Assembly: GCA_022448105.1 (NCBI GenBank)
Contig: JAKVAV010000005.1
Coordinates: 173,387 to 237,386 of the forward strand
Source of the DNA: Flavobacteriales bacterium
GTDB lineage: Bacteria; Bacteroidota; Bacteroidia; Flavobacteriales_D; Cryomorphaceae
Direction of reading: 5' to 3'
DNA length: 64,000 bases
Of this stretch, positions 1 to 8,574 are shown one piece after another; the stretch's first letter is position 1, and each line of letters opens with the position of its first letter. Under the pieces are notes generated by a model. The model did no database searches. It saw only the letters and a list, made by a program, of their open reading frames with translations, and was not told the DNA's origin. A program made the position numbers and the translations under genes.

Positions 1-1140
1 CCAATAGCTTCCTATACCTATTCAAGTCCTGGAGAATATACGGTGACACTAGAAGCTTCCTCTTCTGATAATTGCCCAGTCATTGTATCAGAGCAATTTA
101 GTGTTCAGTCACTTCTCGCGCCTGAAATCGTAGAGCAGGGCATTTTTTGCTTTGACAATAATAGTATCAACTTTACTGCTGGAGGAAGCTTTACCAACTC
201 TGCTAGTTTTTCTTGGACCTTTCTAGATGGTGATCCAGCTACCTCATCGGCCCAAAATCCTGTCGATATCAATTTCACAGCTCCAGGCGAAAAGTTAATT
301 ACCTTATCGGTGGCCGAAAATGGATGTGAGCTGATAAGTCAGACGACTATTGATCTTCATCCAAACCCATTGGCATCCTTTCAGGCTTTTCCCACAGGTG
401 GCTGCGTGCCCCTTACAGTAGGATTTATAAATGAATCGGTTACTGCAAGCTCACTTAGAGCCTTTTATTGGGAATTTGGCGATGGAACTTTTTCAAATTC
501 TATTAATCCTTCTCATGAGTATAATACGCCAGGTACCTACACAGTCTCTCTCAGGTTAGAGAATTTGGATGGTTGTGAAGAGACAAGTGATCTTGTCTTA
601 ACTGATTTAATAACAGTTACTCCAACACCGAGAGCTAGTTTCGATATTTTGCCAACTACCATATCCGTACTCGATCCTCAGCTCGAAGTAATCAACTTGA
701 GCGAAGGAAGTAACTCTTGCACCTTTTTTTTGGATGGCGAAGTGTTTAATGATTGCGATTTCATTCACACATTGCAAAACCTAGAGCCTCAAACAATCAA
801 ATTGGTGATCGAAAATGAATTTGGTTGCAGTGACGAGGAAGAAGCGGACATTTTTTTGACTGATCACCTCATATTCATTCCAAACGCCTTCTCACCTGAT
901 GGTGATGGCATAAATGATATTTTTCGACCAGTAATGACTGGGGTGGTGGATTTTAAAATGTGGATTTTTGACAGGTGGGGAAGCGAGATTTTCTTTACCG
1001 AGGATCCTAAAGGGTGGTCGGGAGAAGGTGTGAGCAAAGATTATTATCTCCAAAATCAACAGTACAACTACAAGGTATTAATAACCGATTACGGTAATAC
1101 AAATTTTGAATACTTAGGATCCGTAAAATTGATTCGTTAA
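1..1140 (+). CDS. PKD-domain surface protein with T9SS type B (gliding motility-associated) C-terminal domain, 5' partial
   Basis: The reading frame is open from the first base of the window, so this is the C-terminal part of a longer protein. It reads YTYSSPGEYTVTLEA at the very start, a PKD-type strand motif. A clear PKD core, FYWEFGDGTFSNSINP, lies near nt 463-510. The last ~85 residues begin IPNAFSPDGDGINDIF and contain the IFDRWG motif, the hallmark of the CHU_C / type B sorting domain of type IX secretion. The protein is therefore inferred to be exported across the outer membrane and to act as a cell-surface adhesin or matrix protein. Its ligand cannot be told. The next gene starts 4 nt after its stop, suggesting one transcript. 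Length and N-terminal domains are unknown because the start is outside the window. Confidence 0.9.
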   Translation, partial: PIASYTYSSPGEYTVTLEASSSDNCPVIVSEQFSVQSLLAPEIVEQGIFCFDNNSINFTAGGSFTNSASFSWTFLDGDPATSSAQNPVDINFTAPGEKLITLSVAENGCELISQTTIDLHPNPLASFQAFPTGGCVPLTVGFINESVTASSLRAFYWEFGDGTFSNSINPSHEYNTPGTYTVSLRLENLDGCEETSDLVLTDLITVTPTPRASFDILPTTISVLDPQLEVINLSEGSNSCTFFLDGEVFNDCDFIHTLQNLEPQTIKLVIENEFGCSDEEEADIFLTDHLIFIPNAFSPDGDGINDIFRPVMTGVVDFKMWIFDRWGSEIFFTEDPKGWSGEGVSKDYYLQNQQYNYKVLITDYGNTNFEYLGSVKLIR

Positions 1141-1144
1141 ACTT

Positions 1145-1876
1145 ATGAAGAAAACTCTCTATGTCCTTTTGATTCTATTTTCAGTCGGGGTGATAATATT
1201 TTTTTTGATCGATGAATCGATGCCGGAAGGGAAGTCTGGGCCAGATGCTGAGGCCTTGGCTGAGCGTATGCTTGTTGCTATCAATGTTGAAGCATGGGAG
1301 CAGATTCCCTTCATTTCTTGGAGCTTCAGAGATGCGCATCATTATGTCTGGGATAAGCAGAATCATTTGGTTTTAGTAAAGTGGGAGGATTATGAGGCGG
1401 TAATTGATCTTAATTTAATAAAGGGGAAAGCCACTAGATCGGGAAAAGCACTAGAAGGAGCTGAGCGAGAAGAAGCAGTTCTAAATGCTTGGGCATTCTT
1501 TTGCAATGATAGCTTCTGGTTGAATGCTCCTGCTAAGGCGTTTGATGATGGGGCCACCAGAAAAATTGTGGTAGACGAAAATGGCAGCGATCAACTACTA
1601 ATTCAATATGAGTCTGGGGGAGTCACTCCAGGAGATGCCTACCTGTGGCAGCTGGATGAAAATTATTTGCCAGTCTCTTATAAAATGTGGGTATCAATTA
1701 TTCCGTTTGGAGGAGTAAAGTCTACTTGGTCAGACTGGAAGGAGTTTGACGGGGCAATGATTTCTACTTCTCACAATCTTGGGCCTCTAGAAATTGCTGT
1801 GAGAGATATTAAAACCGGCACTTCTCTTCAAGATTTTGGTCTTGCCCCAAATCTATTTGACCTTAGCTTTCAATAG
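1145..1876 (+). CDS. conserved hypothetical protein with N-terminal membrane anchor
   Basis: A 243-residue protein of no family I recognise. Residues about 3-22 (TLYVLLILFSVGVIIFFLI) form one hydrophobic segment, read as a signal anchor or uncleaved signal sequence, with no lipobox cysteine. The rest is soluble, acidic and rich in aromatic residues, with alternating strand-like segments that suggest a mostly beta domain facing the periplasm. The ATG is 4 nt after the stop of the upstream T9SS type B protein, so the two are probably cotranscribed. It overlaps the 3' end of the convergent acetyltransferase gene by 14 nt. No function is assigned. Confidence 0.75.
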   Translation: MKKTLYVLLILFSVGVIIFFLIDESMPEGKSGPDAEALAERMLVAINVEAWEQIPFISWSFRDAHHYVWDKQNHLVLVKWEDYEAVIDLNLIKGKATRSGKALEGAEREEAVLNAWAFFCNDSFWLNAPAKAFDDGATRKIVVDENGSDQLLIQYESGGVTPGDAYLWQLDENYLPVSYKMWVSIIPFGGVKSTWSDWKEFDGAMISTSHNLGPLEIAVRDIKTGTSLQDFGLAPNLFDLSFQ

Positions 1877-2339
1877 TTAGCCTCATGTCAATGTGATCAA
1901 TTCCGTCCCAGAGATACACGTCACTTATTTGCTCAAATCCCAGCTCTGAATAGAATTTCTTTAAGTACAGTTGAGCTGCAATTTTTATGGTTTTAGCAAA
2001 AGCCACACCCTCACAATAGTCGATGGCAACTTGCATGAGCTCTTTGCCAATTTTGAATCTTCTGAATTTTTCTTTTACCACTACGCGGCCTATACTCCAC
2101 TCCGAATAAATCGTATTCTCAGGAGCTATTCTGGCTGTAGCAATGATTTCACCTTCACTATTCTTACCAATAACATGAAGGCACACCGGATCCATGCCAT
2201 CAATTTCTGAGTAAGGGCAATTTTGTTCGACTACAAAAATGTCCAACCTTACTTTGAGTAGATCGTGCAATTCAATGAGCGATAAATCATTAAAATTTTT
2301 GGTTTCCCATTTAATAGTGGGTTTTTGTTCTAGGGCCAT
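1863..2339 (-). CDS. GNAT-family N-acetyltransferase, ElaA type
   Basis: 158 residues. The N-terminal half contains LLKVRLDIFVVEQNCPYSEIDG, which matches the ElaA family signature (R-x-x-VFVVEQ-x-CPY-x-DxDG). The acetyl-CoA site lies around IGRVVVKEKFRRFKIGKELM, corresponding to the Q/RxxGxG/A pyrophosphate loop of GNAT enzymes. The length is typical for ElaA (about 150). It should be a cytosolic acyltransferase; the substrate of ElaA proteins is not established. It is convergent with the preceding gene (14-nt overlap) and divergent from the YedK-like gene with a very short intergenic gap, so the two probably share a promoter region. Confidence 0.85.
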   Translation of the reverse strand: MALEQKPTIKWETKNFNDLSLIELHDLLKVRLDIFVVEQNCPYSEIDGMDPVCLHVIGKNSEGEIIATARIAPENTIYSEWSIGRVVVKEKFRRFKIGKELMQVAIDYCEGVAFAKTIKIAAQLYLKKFYSELGFEQISDVYLWDGIDHIDMRLTIES

Positions 2340-2368
2340 TCTCAGTACTTTCGGTGAAAGAGCAAATT

Positions 2369-3160
2369 ATGTGTGGTCGATACGTTGTAATTTCAAAGGT
2401 GACTGATATAGAAAAAAGGTTTAATGCAAAGGCTTTAGAACCCTTATTGCCCAACTTCAATCTTGGCCCCGGAAATCGAGGTCTTGTGATCACCAATGAC
2501 CAGCCTAAAGTACTTCAGTTTTTTCAATTTGGAATGACTCCTTTTTGGGCAAAAAAGAAAATGTATTTGTTCAACGCTAGGGCCGAAGGAGATCAAAACA
2601 AAGAGAATGATCCAAATTACAAGGGAGCTAAAGGAATTATCTTTAAACCAGCCTTCCGGAAGTCGATAAGAAGTAAAAGGTGCCTTGTAATTGCCGATTG
2701 TTTTATTGAAGGCACCAGCCGTGAAAAGTTGAGTAAACCATTTCTGGTTCATCTCTCAAAAGAAGAAAGACCATTTGCTTTTGCTGGTGTTTGGGATGAA
2801 TGGGTGGACAAATCTACTGGAGAAATAATACGATCCTATTCAATAATTACAACTACAGCAACTCCATTGCTTCAAAAGCTTCCACACCATAGATCACCAG
2901 TAATTTTGAGTCAAAATGACGAAACTAAATGGCTCGACTCCAACGCTGATCTTATCGAAATTACTGCATTGTTAAAGCCGTATGATGGATATATGAATGC
3001 CTACCCTATAAGCCCTGCTATCAAAAACCCAAATAACAATAGCAGATCGCTGATAGAACCCCAGGGAAGCAGTATGATCGCAGATAATGGGGTCATCGTC
3101 GAACAAAATATTGTCTTGGGAGGCATGGGGTCTTCAAGATCTCGCTCGCGAGGTAGGTAG
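2369..3160 (+). CDS. SOS response-associated peptidase / HMCES-YedK abasic-site DNA-protein crosslinking protein
   Basis: The catalytic residue of this family is Cys2, exposed when Met1 is removed, so the start must be the ATG at 2369 (MCGRYVV). An in-frame GTG at 2354 would bury the cysteine and is rejected. From that start the protein is 263 residues with the expected active site: Cys2, Asn69 in NARAE, Glu114 in the CLVIADCFIEG segment (usually CLIPADGFYEW) and His173 in HHRSPVIL. Family knowledge: these proteins form a thiazolidine crosslink with abasic sites in single-stranded DNA and shield them from strand breakage. The Lys/Arg-rich tail (SRSRSRGR) may help DNA binding; that is inference. 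It acts in the cytosol. Confidence 0.92.
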   Translation: MCGRYVVISKVTDIEKRFNAKALEPLLPNFNLGPGNRGLVITNDQPKVLQFFQFGMTPFWAKKKMYLFNARAEGDQNKENDPNYKGAKGIIFKPAFRKSIRSKRCLVIADCFIEGTSREKLSKPFLVHLSKEERPFAFAGVWDEWVDKSTGEIIRSYSIITTTATPLLQKLPHHRSPVILSQNDETKWLDSNADLIEITALLKPYDGYMNAYPISPAIKNPNNNSRSLIEPQGSSMIADNGVIVEQNIVLGGMGSSRSRSRGR

Positions 3161-3274
3161 CGCCTAAATGAATGCCTTATTTTCTCAAAGTTTAATGACC
3201 TTATCCTAGCCAAAGGTGGTCGAGCTTTATCGGAGTACATCATGACTCCGCCCCACCCAATAAGCAAGTAGTGT

Positions 3275-6200
3275 TTAAAATAAGGTGCCCTGGATATTCT
3301 CTTCCTCGGTATTTAGTACTGGTGTCCATTCCATGCTTGGCACATAAACTACATAGCCTTCACCAGTCTTGTCTTCAACTTGTGTAATGGCCTTTAAATA
3401 CTTCTTCACTTGCTGAATATGACTCTTCTCCTTTCGTCCAGTTTTAAAATCAATTACTTTGAAGGTTGATTTTGTTTTGAAAACGACGTCTGGTCTCATG
3501 ACATCCCCATCGGATTGTAATGGTCGTTCGGAGAGCTTGGCAGCTGTTTCAAGTAGACTTAAGTACTTTTCATCGCTGTAGAGCGCTTCAAACCATTTTA
3601 ACACTTCAATATAGGATTCGTCAGATACTCCACCATTAATCCTACATCTATCAAGTTGAACCTTTGCCTCTTCAAGGCTAAACGTTTTTGAGGCAATATC
3701 GTGAAATAGAATACCTGTATCTCGGTTAGAAGAAACTCCTTCATGACTGATTTTGAACCTTTCTTGAATGGGGATGATTTGAGCAGATCCCACTTTTAAG
3801 TTGGATTCTTTAGTTTGCTTCTGGCTAGGTTTCTCCAGAGGTCTTGCTCTTCCGCCTAAGCATATGCTAGACTGAATTCCCTCTTCTGAGTGATGTAATT
3901 TCTGTAGAGTGGTATCAAGTATTTTTATTTCCTCATTTGCTATTCTGTCGTAAGCTTGGTTGACGACTTGTCCCGTCTCATCTTTGGAACCAATGCAATG
4001 AAAGAGGTAGAGACGCTCAGAAGGCCTGGTCAAGGCCACGTAGATCAGGTTTAAATTGTCAAAACTTATTTCCAAGAGATACTTTTCATACTCACTACTA
4101 TAACCTATATCGATCAGTGATTTTGTCATAGGCATTGGCATATATGAGAATGGGATATTCTCACCAGAGTTCAAAGGGATCCACTTGATCTCGGTTTTAT
4201 TAAGTTTCCAATTGAGGTTTGGAATGATGACTACCGGGAATTGAAGCCCTTTTGATTTGTGAATTGTCATGATCTTCACCTGATTCTCAGACACCCCGGA
4301 TTTTGCCTCTGGTTTTAAACTTAGACTGTCCCACCAATCAATGACCTCAGTTGCTGAAGAGGAATAACCTCTCTCTAGAATGCAATTGAGAAAGGACTGA
4401 ATGAACACATCATTCCTGATGGGGATTGGTACAAATCTATTGAGCACCTCATAGCAAATTTCTATCGCACTGAACCGTCGCAGTTGATCAAGTGAGAACT
4501 CTTTATCGATTGATTTGAGAAAGTGAGTAAAATTTAAATCCCCATTATTTTTCCCTTGTTTCCAAAATTCTTCTGGATGAAACGGAAGGTTTTGAAGACG
4601 ACAAATTTCTCGCATTACCCTTACCTGAGAAGGAGGTAAATTTGCATCTGCGGATAACCTGAGGAATTCGAGAAGCATCACTACAGTAGAATTCATGTCG
4701 AGCCCAAAGCTGTCTCTGGTCGTAAATGGTATTTCCGCTTTTGTTAGAGCCTCGATAATTGCGTTTACCTCCTTGCCTTTTTTCCTTACCAGTATGGCCA
4801 TGTCCCCAAAAGAGTATCCGTCGGCTATTGCTTCTTGAATGGAGTCAATTGTTTGATTAGAAATCAAAACGGGTCGGGCATTTTTTTCCAACTGGGTCCA
4901 TTTTACATAGCCTCCAACCTTGTGATCAGGAAATTTTTGTTTCGAGCTCGCTCCCTCATATTCTTTTCTAAAAATAGTGTTGGAGACAGTTAAAGAGTCC
5001 TTAAGAAGCTCAATGAGGCCATTGTTGAAGTTAACGATGGTGGGTAAACTTCTATAATTTGTATCCAAATGAACTATCCTTGAATTTTCTCGGAGTGAAA
5101 TCCTGTCCGTTGGCGAAATTGAAGAGTCAGTATGGTCTAATTCGGGTAAATGGATTAACTGCTCAGCTTTTCCTCCGCGCCATCTGTAAATGCTTTGTTT
5201 GGCGTCACCAACAACCATATTTAGCTGTCCCTCCGACAGAGAATCCGTTATAAATGGAGTGATGTTTTTCCATTGAAGCTCGCTGGTATCCTGAAATTCA
5301 TCAATGAGAATATGTTTAAAGCGATTCCCAAACTTTTCGTAAATATAAGCTACGGGTTCGCCATGCATTGATTTGGAAATAATGCGATTAAATTCAGAGA
5401 TCATGACCACATTTCGCTCTTTGGCTAGTTCCTTCAGGCTTTTGGAAAGGTCGGCCAACACCGCTAATAAATGAATTTGAGACAGTAGTTTCTTGGCGCT
5501 CATGTATTTTGAAAAGGGACCTTCAAAGAGCTCTTCTGATCTATGATAGAGATCCAGAAGTTCTCCATGTTTCAGGTCTAGACTGTCTTTAACCTCTCGC
5601 TTTGCGGAGCCCACATACCAGGATTCCTCTACAACAGGAAGCAATTTGCCGTGCAGGGGTTTATATTCTCCTTTGAATTCGCTCAATCGCTTAAAATAAC
5701 CGAAATACCCACTGCTTTTCTGCTTCAGATCATCGGCTGAAACATTTAATTCCAGAAAAATAGATAGAACACTCGAGCCGATTTTTTGAACACTCTTTTC
5801 AAAATTTGAAATAATAGGGAAAAGTGATTTTTTGGTTTTTTCGAATTCCTCCGGCTCTACCTCCATGATTGATTCGATTGGCTTAATCGCTGTTTCAGAG
5901 GTAAGGAGTGGCCTTAACTTAATGAGCTGTTGGGAGATGTTTGTCTTTTTATTCTCCTCAAGCGATTGCTCTAAATAACCTAACAAATGCTTCGTAATGT
6001 GAGCGTCTGATCCAACTTTTTCGAGTAGCATATCTACGGCTTCAGAGAAGAAATTCGCTTCTTCTAACTCCACTTCAAAATCAGATTTAATATTCAAGTC
6101 CCTGCTGAATGAACTGATGAGTTTATGATTAAAGCTATCAATGGTGCTAATACCTATTTCGTCATAATCTCGTAGAGCAATCTCTAGTACCTTTTTGGCT

Positions 6201-6502
6201 CTCAGCTTTAGCTCTAGAGCTGATATTTTCACCTGAGAAAGTAGTTGCTTGACCTCAAAATTTTGAAGGTGTGCTGGGATGCTTATATCGATATCTTTAA
6301 TCAAGCTGAGTATCGAGAGAAACCTTTGCTTCAGTTCGTTCGCAGCTTTATTGGTGAAGGTGATTGCTAGAATTTTTTTGAATTCGTGCGGATTCGAACT
6401 GGATAGACTAAGTTGTAGATAGTCTCCGATTAAGGCAGTCGTTTTACCTGACCCTGCCGATGATTTGTAAATGTGAAAACTCTTTTTTTCGCTCAAAGCC
6501 AA
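3275..6502 (-). CDS. UvrD/RecB-family helicase-nuclease (AddA-like)
   Basis: A 1075-residue superfamily 1A helicase. Motif I (Walker A) is GSGKTT at residues 17-22; motif II is DEFQDTS at 401-407; motif III-like GDAKQSIYRWRGG is at 432-444. The superfamily motif TIHKSKGLQFPVVI and the terminal helicase motif VALTRPSERLYL follow. The C-terminus carries a RecB-type PD-(D/E)XK nuclease: RPDVVF with Asp1005 and VIDFKTG with Asp1018/Lys1020. This is the layout of AddA, which unwinds and resects double-strand breaks for recombination together with an AddB partner. No AddB gene is adjacent here. The gene is divergent from the MbnP-like gene with 77 nt between starts. Confidence 0.9.
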   Translation of the reverse strand: MALSEKKSFHIYKSSAGSGKTTALIGDYLQLSLSSSNPHEFKKILAITFTNKAANELKQRFLSILSLIKDIDISIPAHLQNFEVKQLLSQVKISALELKLRAKKVLEIALRDYDEIGISTIDSFNHKLISSFSRDLNIKSDFEVELEEANFFSEAVDMLLEKVGSDAHITKHLLGYLEQSLEENKKTNISQQLIKLRPLLTSETAIKPIESIMEVEPEEFEKTKKSLFPIISNFEKSVQKIGSSVLSIFLELNVSADDLKQKSSGYFGYFKRLSEFKGEYKPLHGKLLPVVEESWYVGSAKREVKDSLDLKHGELLDLYHRSEELFEGPFSKYMSAKKLLSQIHLLAVLADLSKSLKELAKERNVVMISEFNRIISKSMHGEPVAYIYEKFGNRFKHILIDEFQDTSELQWKNITPFITDSLSEGQLNMVVGDAKQSIYRWRGGKAEQLIHLPELDHTDSSISPTDRISLRENSRIVHLDTNYRSLPTIVNFNNGLIELLKDSLTVSNTIFRKEYEGASSKQKFPDHKVGGYVKWTQLEKNARPVLISNQTIDSIQEAIADGYSFGDMAILVRKKGKEVNAIIEALTKAEIPFTTRDSFGLDMNSTVVMLLEFLRLSADANLPPSQVRVMREICRLQNLPFHPEEFWKQGKNNGDLNFTHFLKSIDKEFSLDQLRRFSAIEICYEVLNRFVPIPIRNDVFIQSFLNCILERGYSSSATEVIDWWDSLSLKPEAKSGVSENQVKIMTIHKSKGLQFPVVIIPNLNWKLNKTEIKWIPLNSGENIPFSYMPMPMTKSLIDIGYSSEYEKYLLEISFDNLNLIYVALTRPSERLYLFHCIGSKDETGQVVNQAYDRIANEEIKILDTTLQKLHHSEEGIQSSICLGGRARPLEKPSQKQTKESNLKVGSAQIIPIQERFKISHEGVSSNRDTGILFHDIASKTFSLEEAKVQLDRCRINGGVSDESYIEVLKWFEALYSDEKYLSLLETAAKLSERPLQSDGDVMRPDVVFKTKSTFKVIDFKTGRKEKSHIQQVKKYLKAITQVEDKTGEGYVVYVPSMEWTPVLNTEEENIQGTLF

Positions 6503-6538
6503 ATTTTACACCCCTCTTTAGAGCAGGGAAATTTAGGC

Positions 6539-6546
6539 TATTTTTG
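6539..6546 (+). promoter_or_regulatory. Bacteroidota-type -7 promoter element (TAnnTTTG) for the mbnP-like gene
   Basis: TATTTTTG matches the Bacteroidota sigma-A -7 consensus TAnnTTTG exactly and lies 33 nt before the ATG at 6580. I see no convincing -33 TTG at the usual spacing, so the assignment rests on the -7 box and its position in a divergent intergenic region. Confidence 0.5.
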
Positions 6547-6579
6547 TATAGCATCTGTGACCTTACCAATCCTTAGAAC

Positions 6580-7338
6580 ATGAAAAGTATTTTTTCATTC
6601 ATCGTCATCGTTCTTTTATTCGTTAGTTGTGGCGATGAAGAAGAGTCTACACCTGAATCTAAGGTATTTATGACTTTTAACCCGAGAGGAGGAGGGGAGG
6701 TCCTGCAGTTAGGTCAAACTCATACGAATGCAATGGATTATCCTTACTCTGTTTCGTTGATGAAGTTTTTTCTTTCGAAAATCGAACTTGTAAAAGATGA
6801 CGGTTCAGCTATTGAGCTTTCTGATATTGAAATAATTGATATGTCAGAGAACAAAAGGTCTCTCGAGTTCACTGTTCCAAATGGAAGCTACGTTGGCGTG
6901 AGGTATGATTTGGGAGTGCCTGCAGATATGAATGGGGTGGATGACCAAGATTTTTCCACTGCTCAATATCCTGCCGGTCACCCCCTAAATGAGCAAACGA
7001 CTCAAATGTACTGGCAACTTTCAGCGGGTTATAAATTCTTTTCCTTTGAAGGAAGATACGATACTCAGCCTAATACGGACGTCTTACCTAATTCGTTCAT
7101 CTTCCATACCGGGCATGATGTTCTCTATCGAGAAGTGGGTTTTTTCTCCAAAGACATGGACTTGAGTTCAGGAGGGAATGGACTCTTCGAATTTGCAGTA
7201 GACGTTGATAGTATTTTCGTGACCAGTGGTGATGTCATAGATTTGGCTGTTTTTGACAGCTTCCATGGTTCGTTGGATCTCATAGATCAAGGAGAGAAGA
7301 TTGCCAACAACATGGCGCGATCATTTGTGCTGAAATGA
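6580..7338 (+). CDS. MbnP-family copper-associated lipoprotein
   Basis: 252 residues. The signal peptide ends in a lipobox (LFVSC, Cys17), so the mature protein should be a periplasm-facing or surface lipoprotein. The core contains LMKFFLSKIELV, VRYDLGVPADMNG and the diagnostic MYWQLSAGYKFFSFEG segment, which match the MbnP domain. Family knowledge: MbnP proteins bind copper, and in characterised members a tryptophan is oxidised to kynurenine by the partner MbnH, creating or tuning the copper site. The next gene encodes just such a partner and overlaps by 4 nt (ATGA), implying translational coupling. The role in copper handling is inferred from this pairing; no methanobactin genes are visible. 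Confidence 0.85.
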   Translation: MKSIFSFIVIVLLFVSCGDEEESTPESKVFMTFNPRGGGEVLQLGQTHTNAMDYPYSVSLMKFFLSKIELVKDDGSAIELSDIEIIDMSENKRSLEFTVPNGSYVGVRYDLGVPADMNGVDDQDFSTAQYPAGHPLNEQTTQMYWQLSAGYKFFSFEGRYDTQPNTDVLPNSFIFHTGHDVLYREVGFFSKDMDLSSGGNGLFEFAVDVDSIFVTSGDVIDLAVFDSFHGSLDLIDQGEKIANNMARSFVLK

Positions 7339-8489
7339 TAAGAATCTGGGGGACATACCAAATGTCGACTCGGTTTGCCATTTTGGTTGTTGCTATGAGT
7401 CTTACCTGGGCGGCATGTTCAAAAGAAAACAACGATTCAAACCGCCTAGCACCCTCGAGTGGCAAAGTCCTATGTGATAGTGATCAGGAGACAGGGACGC
7501 CTTATCAACTAGAAAAACCATTTTACTTTCCAGAACCTGCAATACCAGCAGATAACCCACTTACTGAAGAAGGAATTCAATTAGGTAAGTATCTTTTTTG
7601 GGATAAACGACTTTCTCGGAATAACACAATTAGCTGTGGATCATGCCATTTTCCCTCTGCTACTTTCAGTGACGATAAGAGAAAAAGTCTGGGCCTATAC
7701 GGTGGTCAAACCCGTCGTAATAGCATGGCCTTAGTCAATCTGGCTTGGAATACTAGTTTTTTTTGGGATGGGAAGGCTCGCACTCTAGAAGAGCAATTGC
7801 TTGAGCCAATTGAAGATCCAATCGAAATGGATCATTCATGGAGAGAAGTCGTCGAAATTGTGGGAACAGATGTTCAGTACCAGAAAATGTTCAGTGATGC
7901 GTTTGGTAGTCCATGTGTTGACTCCGTCAGAATAACCTATGCCATGGCTCAATTTATTCGCACCATGATTTCGGCAAACAGTCCATTTGACAGATCTTTT
8001 TATGGATCAGAGATGCTGACTCAGAGTGAGCAAAGAGGGTTGGAACTTTTTCTCGCTGAAGGAGGTGATCCAAACGTATTTCCTGGGGGGCAAAGAGGTG
8101 GCGATTGTTTCCATTGTCACGGTGGAAGTCTTACTCTATTTACCGATCAAAGTTTTCACAATAATGGACTCGACAGTATTTTCACTGATCTCGGTAGAGC
8201 AGAAGTTAATGGAAGTCCTCTATCAGAGGGTCAATTTAAAACGCCTACACTCCGAAACATTGCGCTTTCGGCTCCTTATATGCACGATGGTCGTTTTGCC
8301 ACCCTGAGGGAAGTTATTGAGCACTACAACTCTGGAGGACACATATCACTCACTCTAGATCCACTAATGAAATTTCAAGGTGTAGGCTTAGGACTTTCTG
8401 ATCAAGATATTGACGATTTGATTGCTTTCTTGGAAAGCTTAACTGACGAAGAGTTTGTCAATAATCCTGATTTTCAGGATCCTCACTAG
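7335..8489 (+). CDS. di-heme cytochrome c peroxidase / MauG-family protein (MbnH-like)
   Basis: 384 residues from the ATG at 7335. A second in-frame ATG at 7362 gives a cleaner lipoprotein signal (MSTRFAILVVAMSLTWAAC) and may be the real start. Two c-type heme motifs are present, CGSCH at 101-105 and CFHCH at 258-262. The family segments NTSFFWDGKARTLEEQLLEP and PYMHDGRFATLREVI are also present. The layout is that of bacterial di-heme peroxidases and MauG. The ATGA overlap with the MbnP-like gene argues for the MbnH branch, whose role is oxidising a Trp of MbnP to kynurenine, rather than simple peroxide removal. Location is the periplasm, probably membrane-anchored by the lipidated Cys. Confidence 0.9.
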   Translation: MIRIWGTYQMSTRFAILVVAMSLTWAACSKENNDSNRLAPSSGKVLCDSDQETGTPYQLEKPFYFPEPAIPADNPLTEEGIQLGKYLFWDKRLSRNNTISCGSCHFPSATFSDDKRKSLGLYGGQTRRNSMALVNLAWNTSFFWDGKARTLEEQLLEPIEDPIEMDHSWREVVEIVGTDVQYQKMFSDAFGSPCVDSVRITYAMAQFIRTMISANSPFDRSFYGSEMLTQSEQRGLELFLAEGGDPNVFPGGQRGGDCFHCHGGSLTLFTDQSFHNNGLDSIFTDLGRAEVNGSPLSEGQFKTPTLRNIALSAPYMHDGRFATLREVIEHYNSGGHISLTLDPLMKFQGVGLGLSDQDIDDLIAFLESLTDEEFVNNPDFQDPH

Positions 8490-8574
8490 CGGGATTCAAA
8501 TCTCCCTGATTTCGGTCTTTGTCGCCCGGTTGAATTAAACAAACCTTTCTGTAAATTCTCCGTAAACGCGGAGT

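Noticed and set aside
2354-2368. GTG start for the YedK/HMCES-like gene
   Set aside because: It would place residues before the catalytic Cys2.
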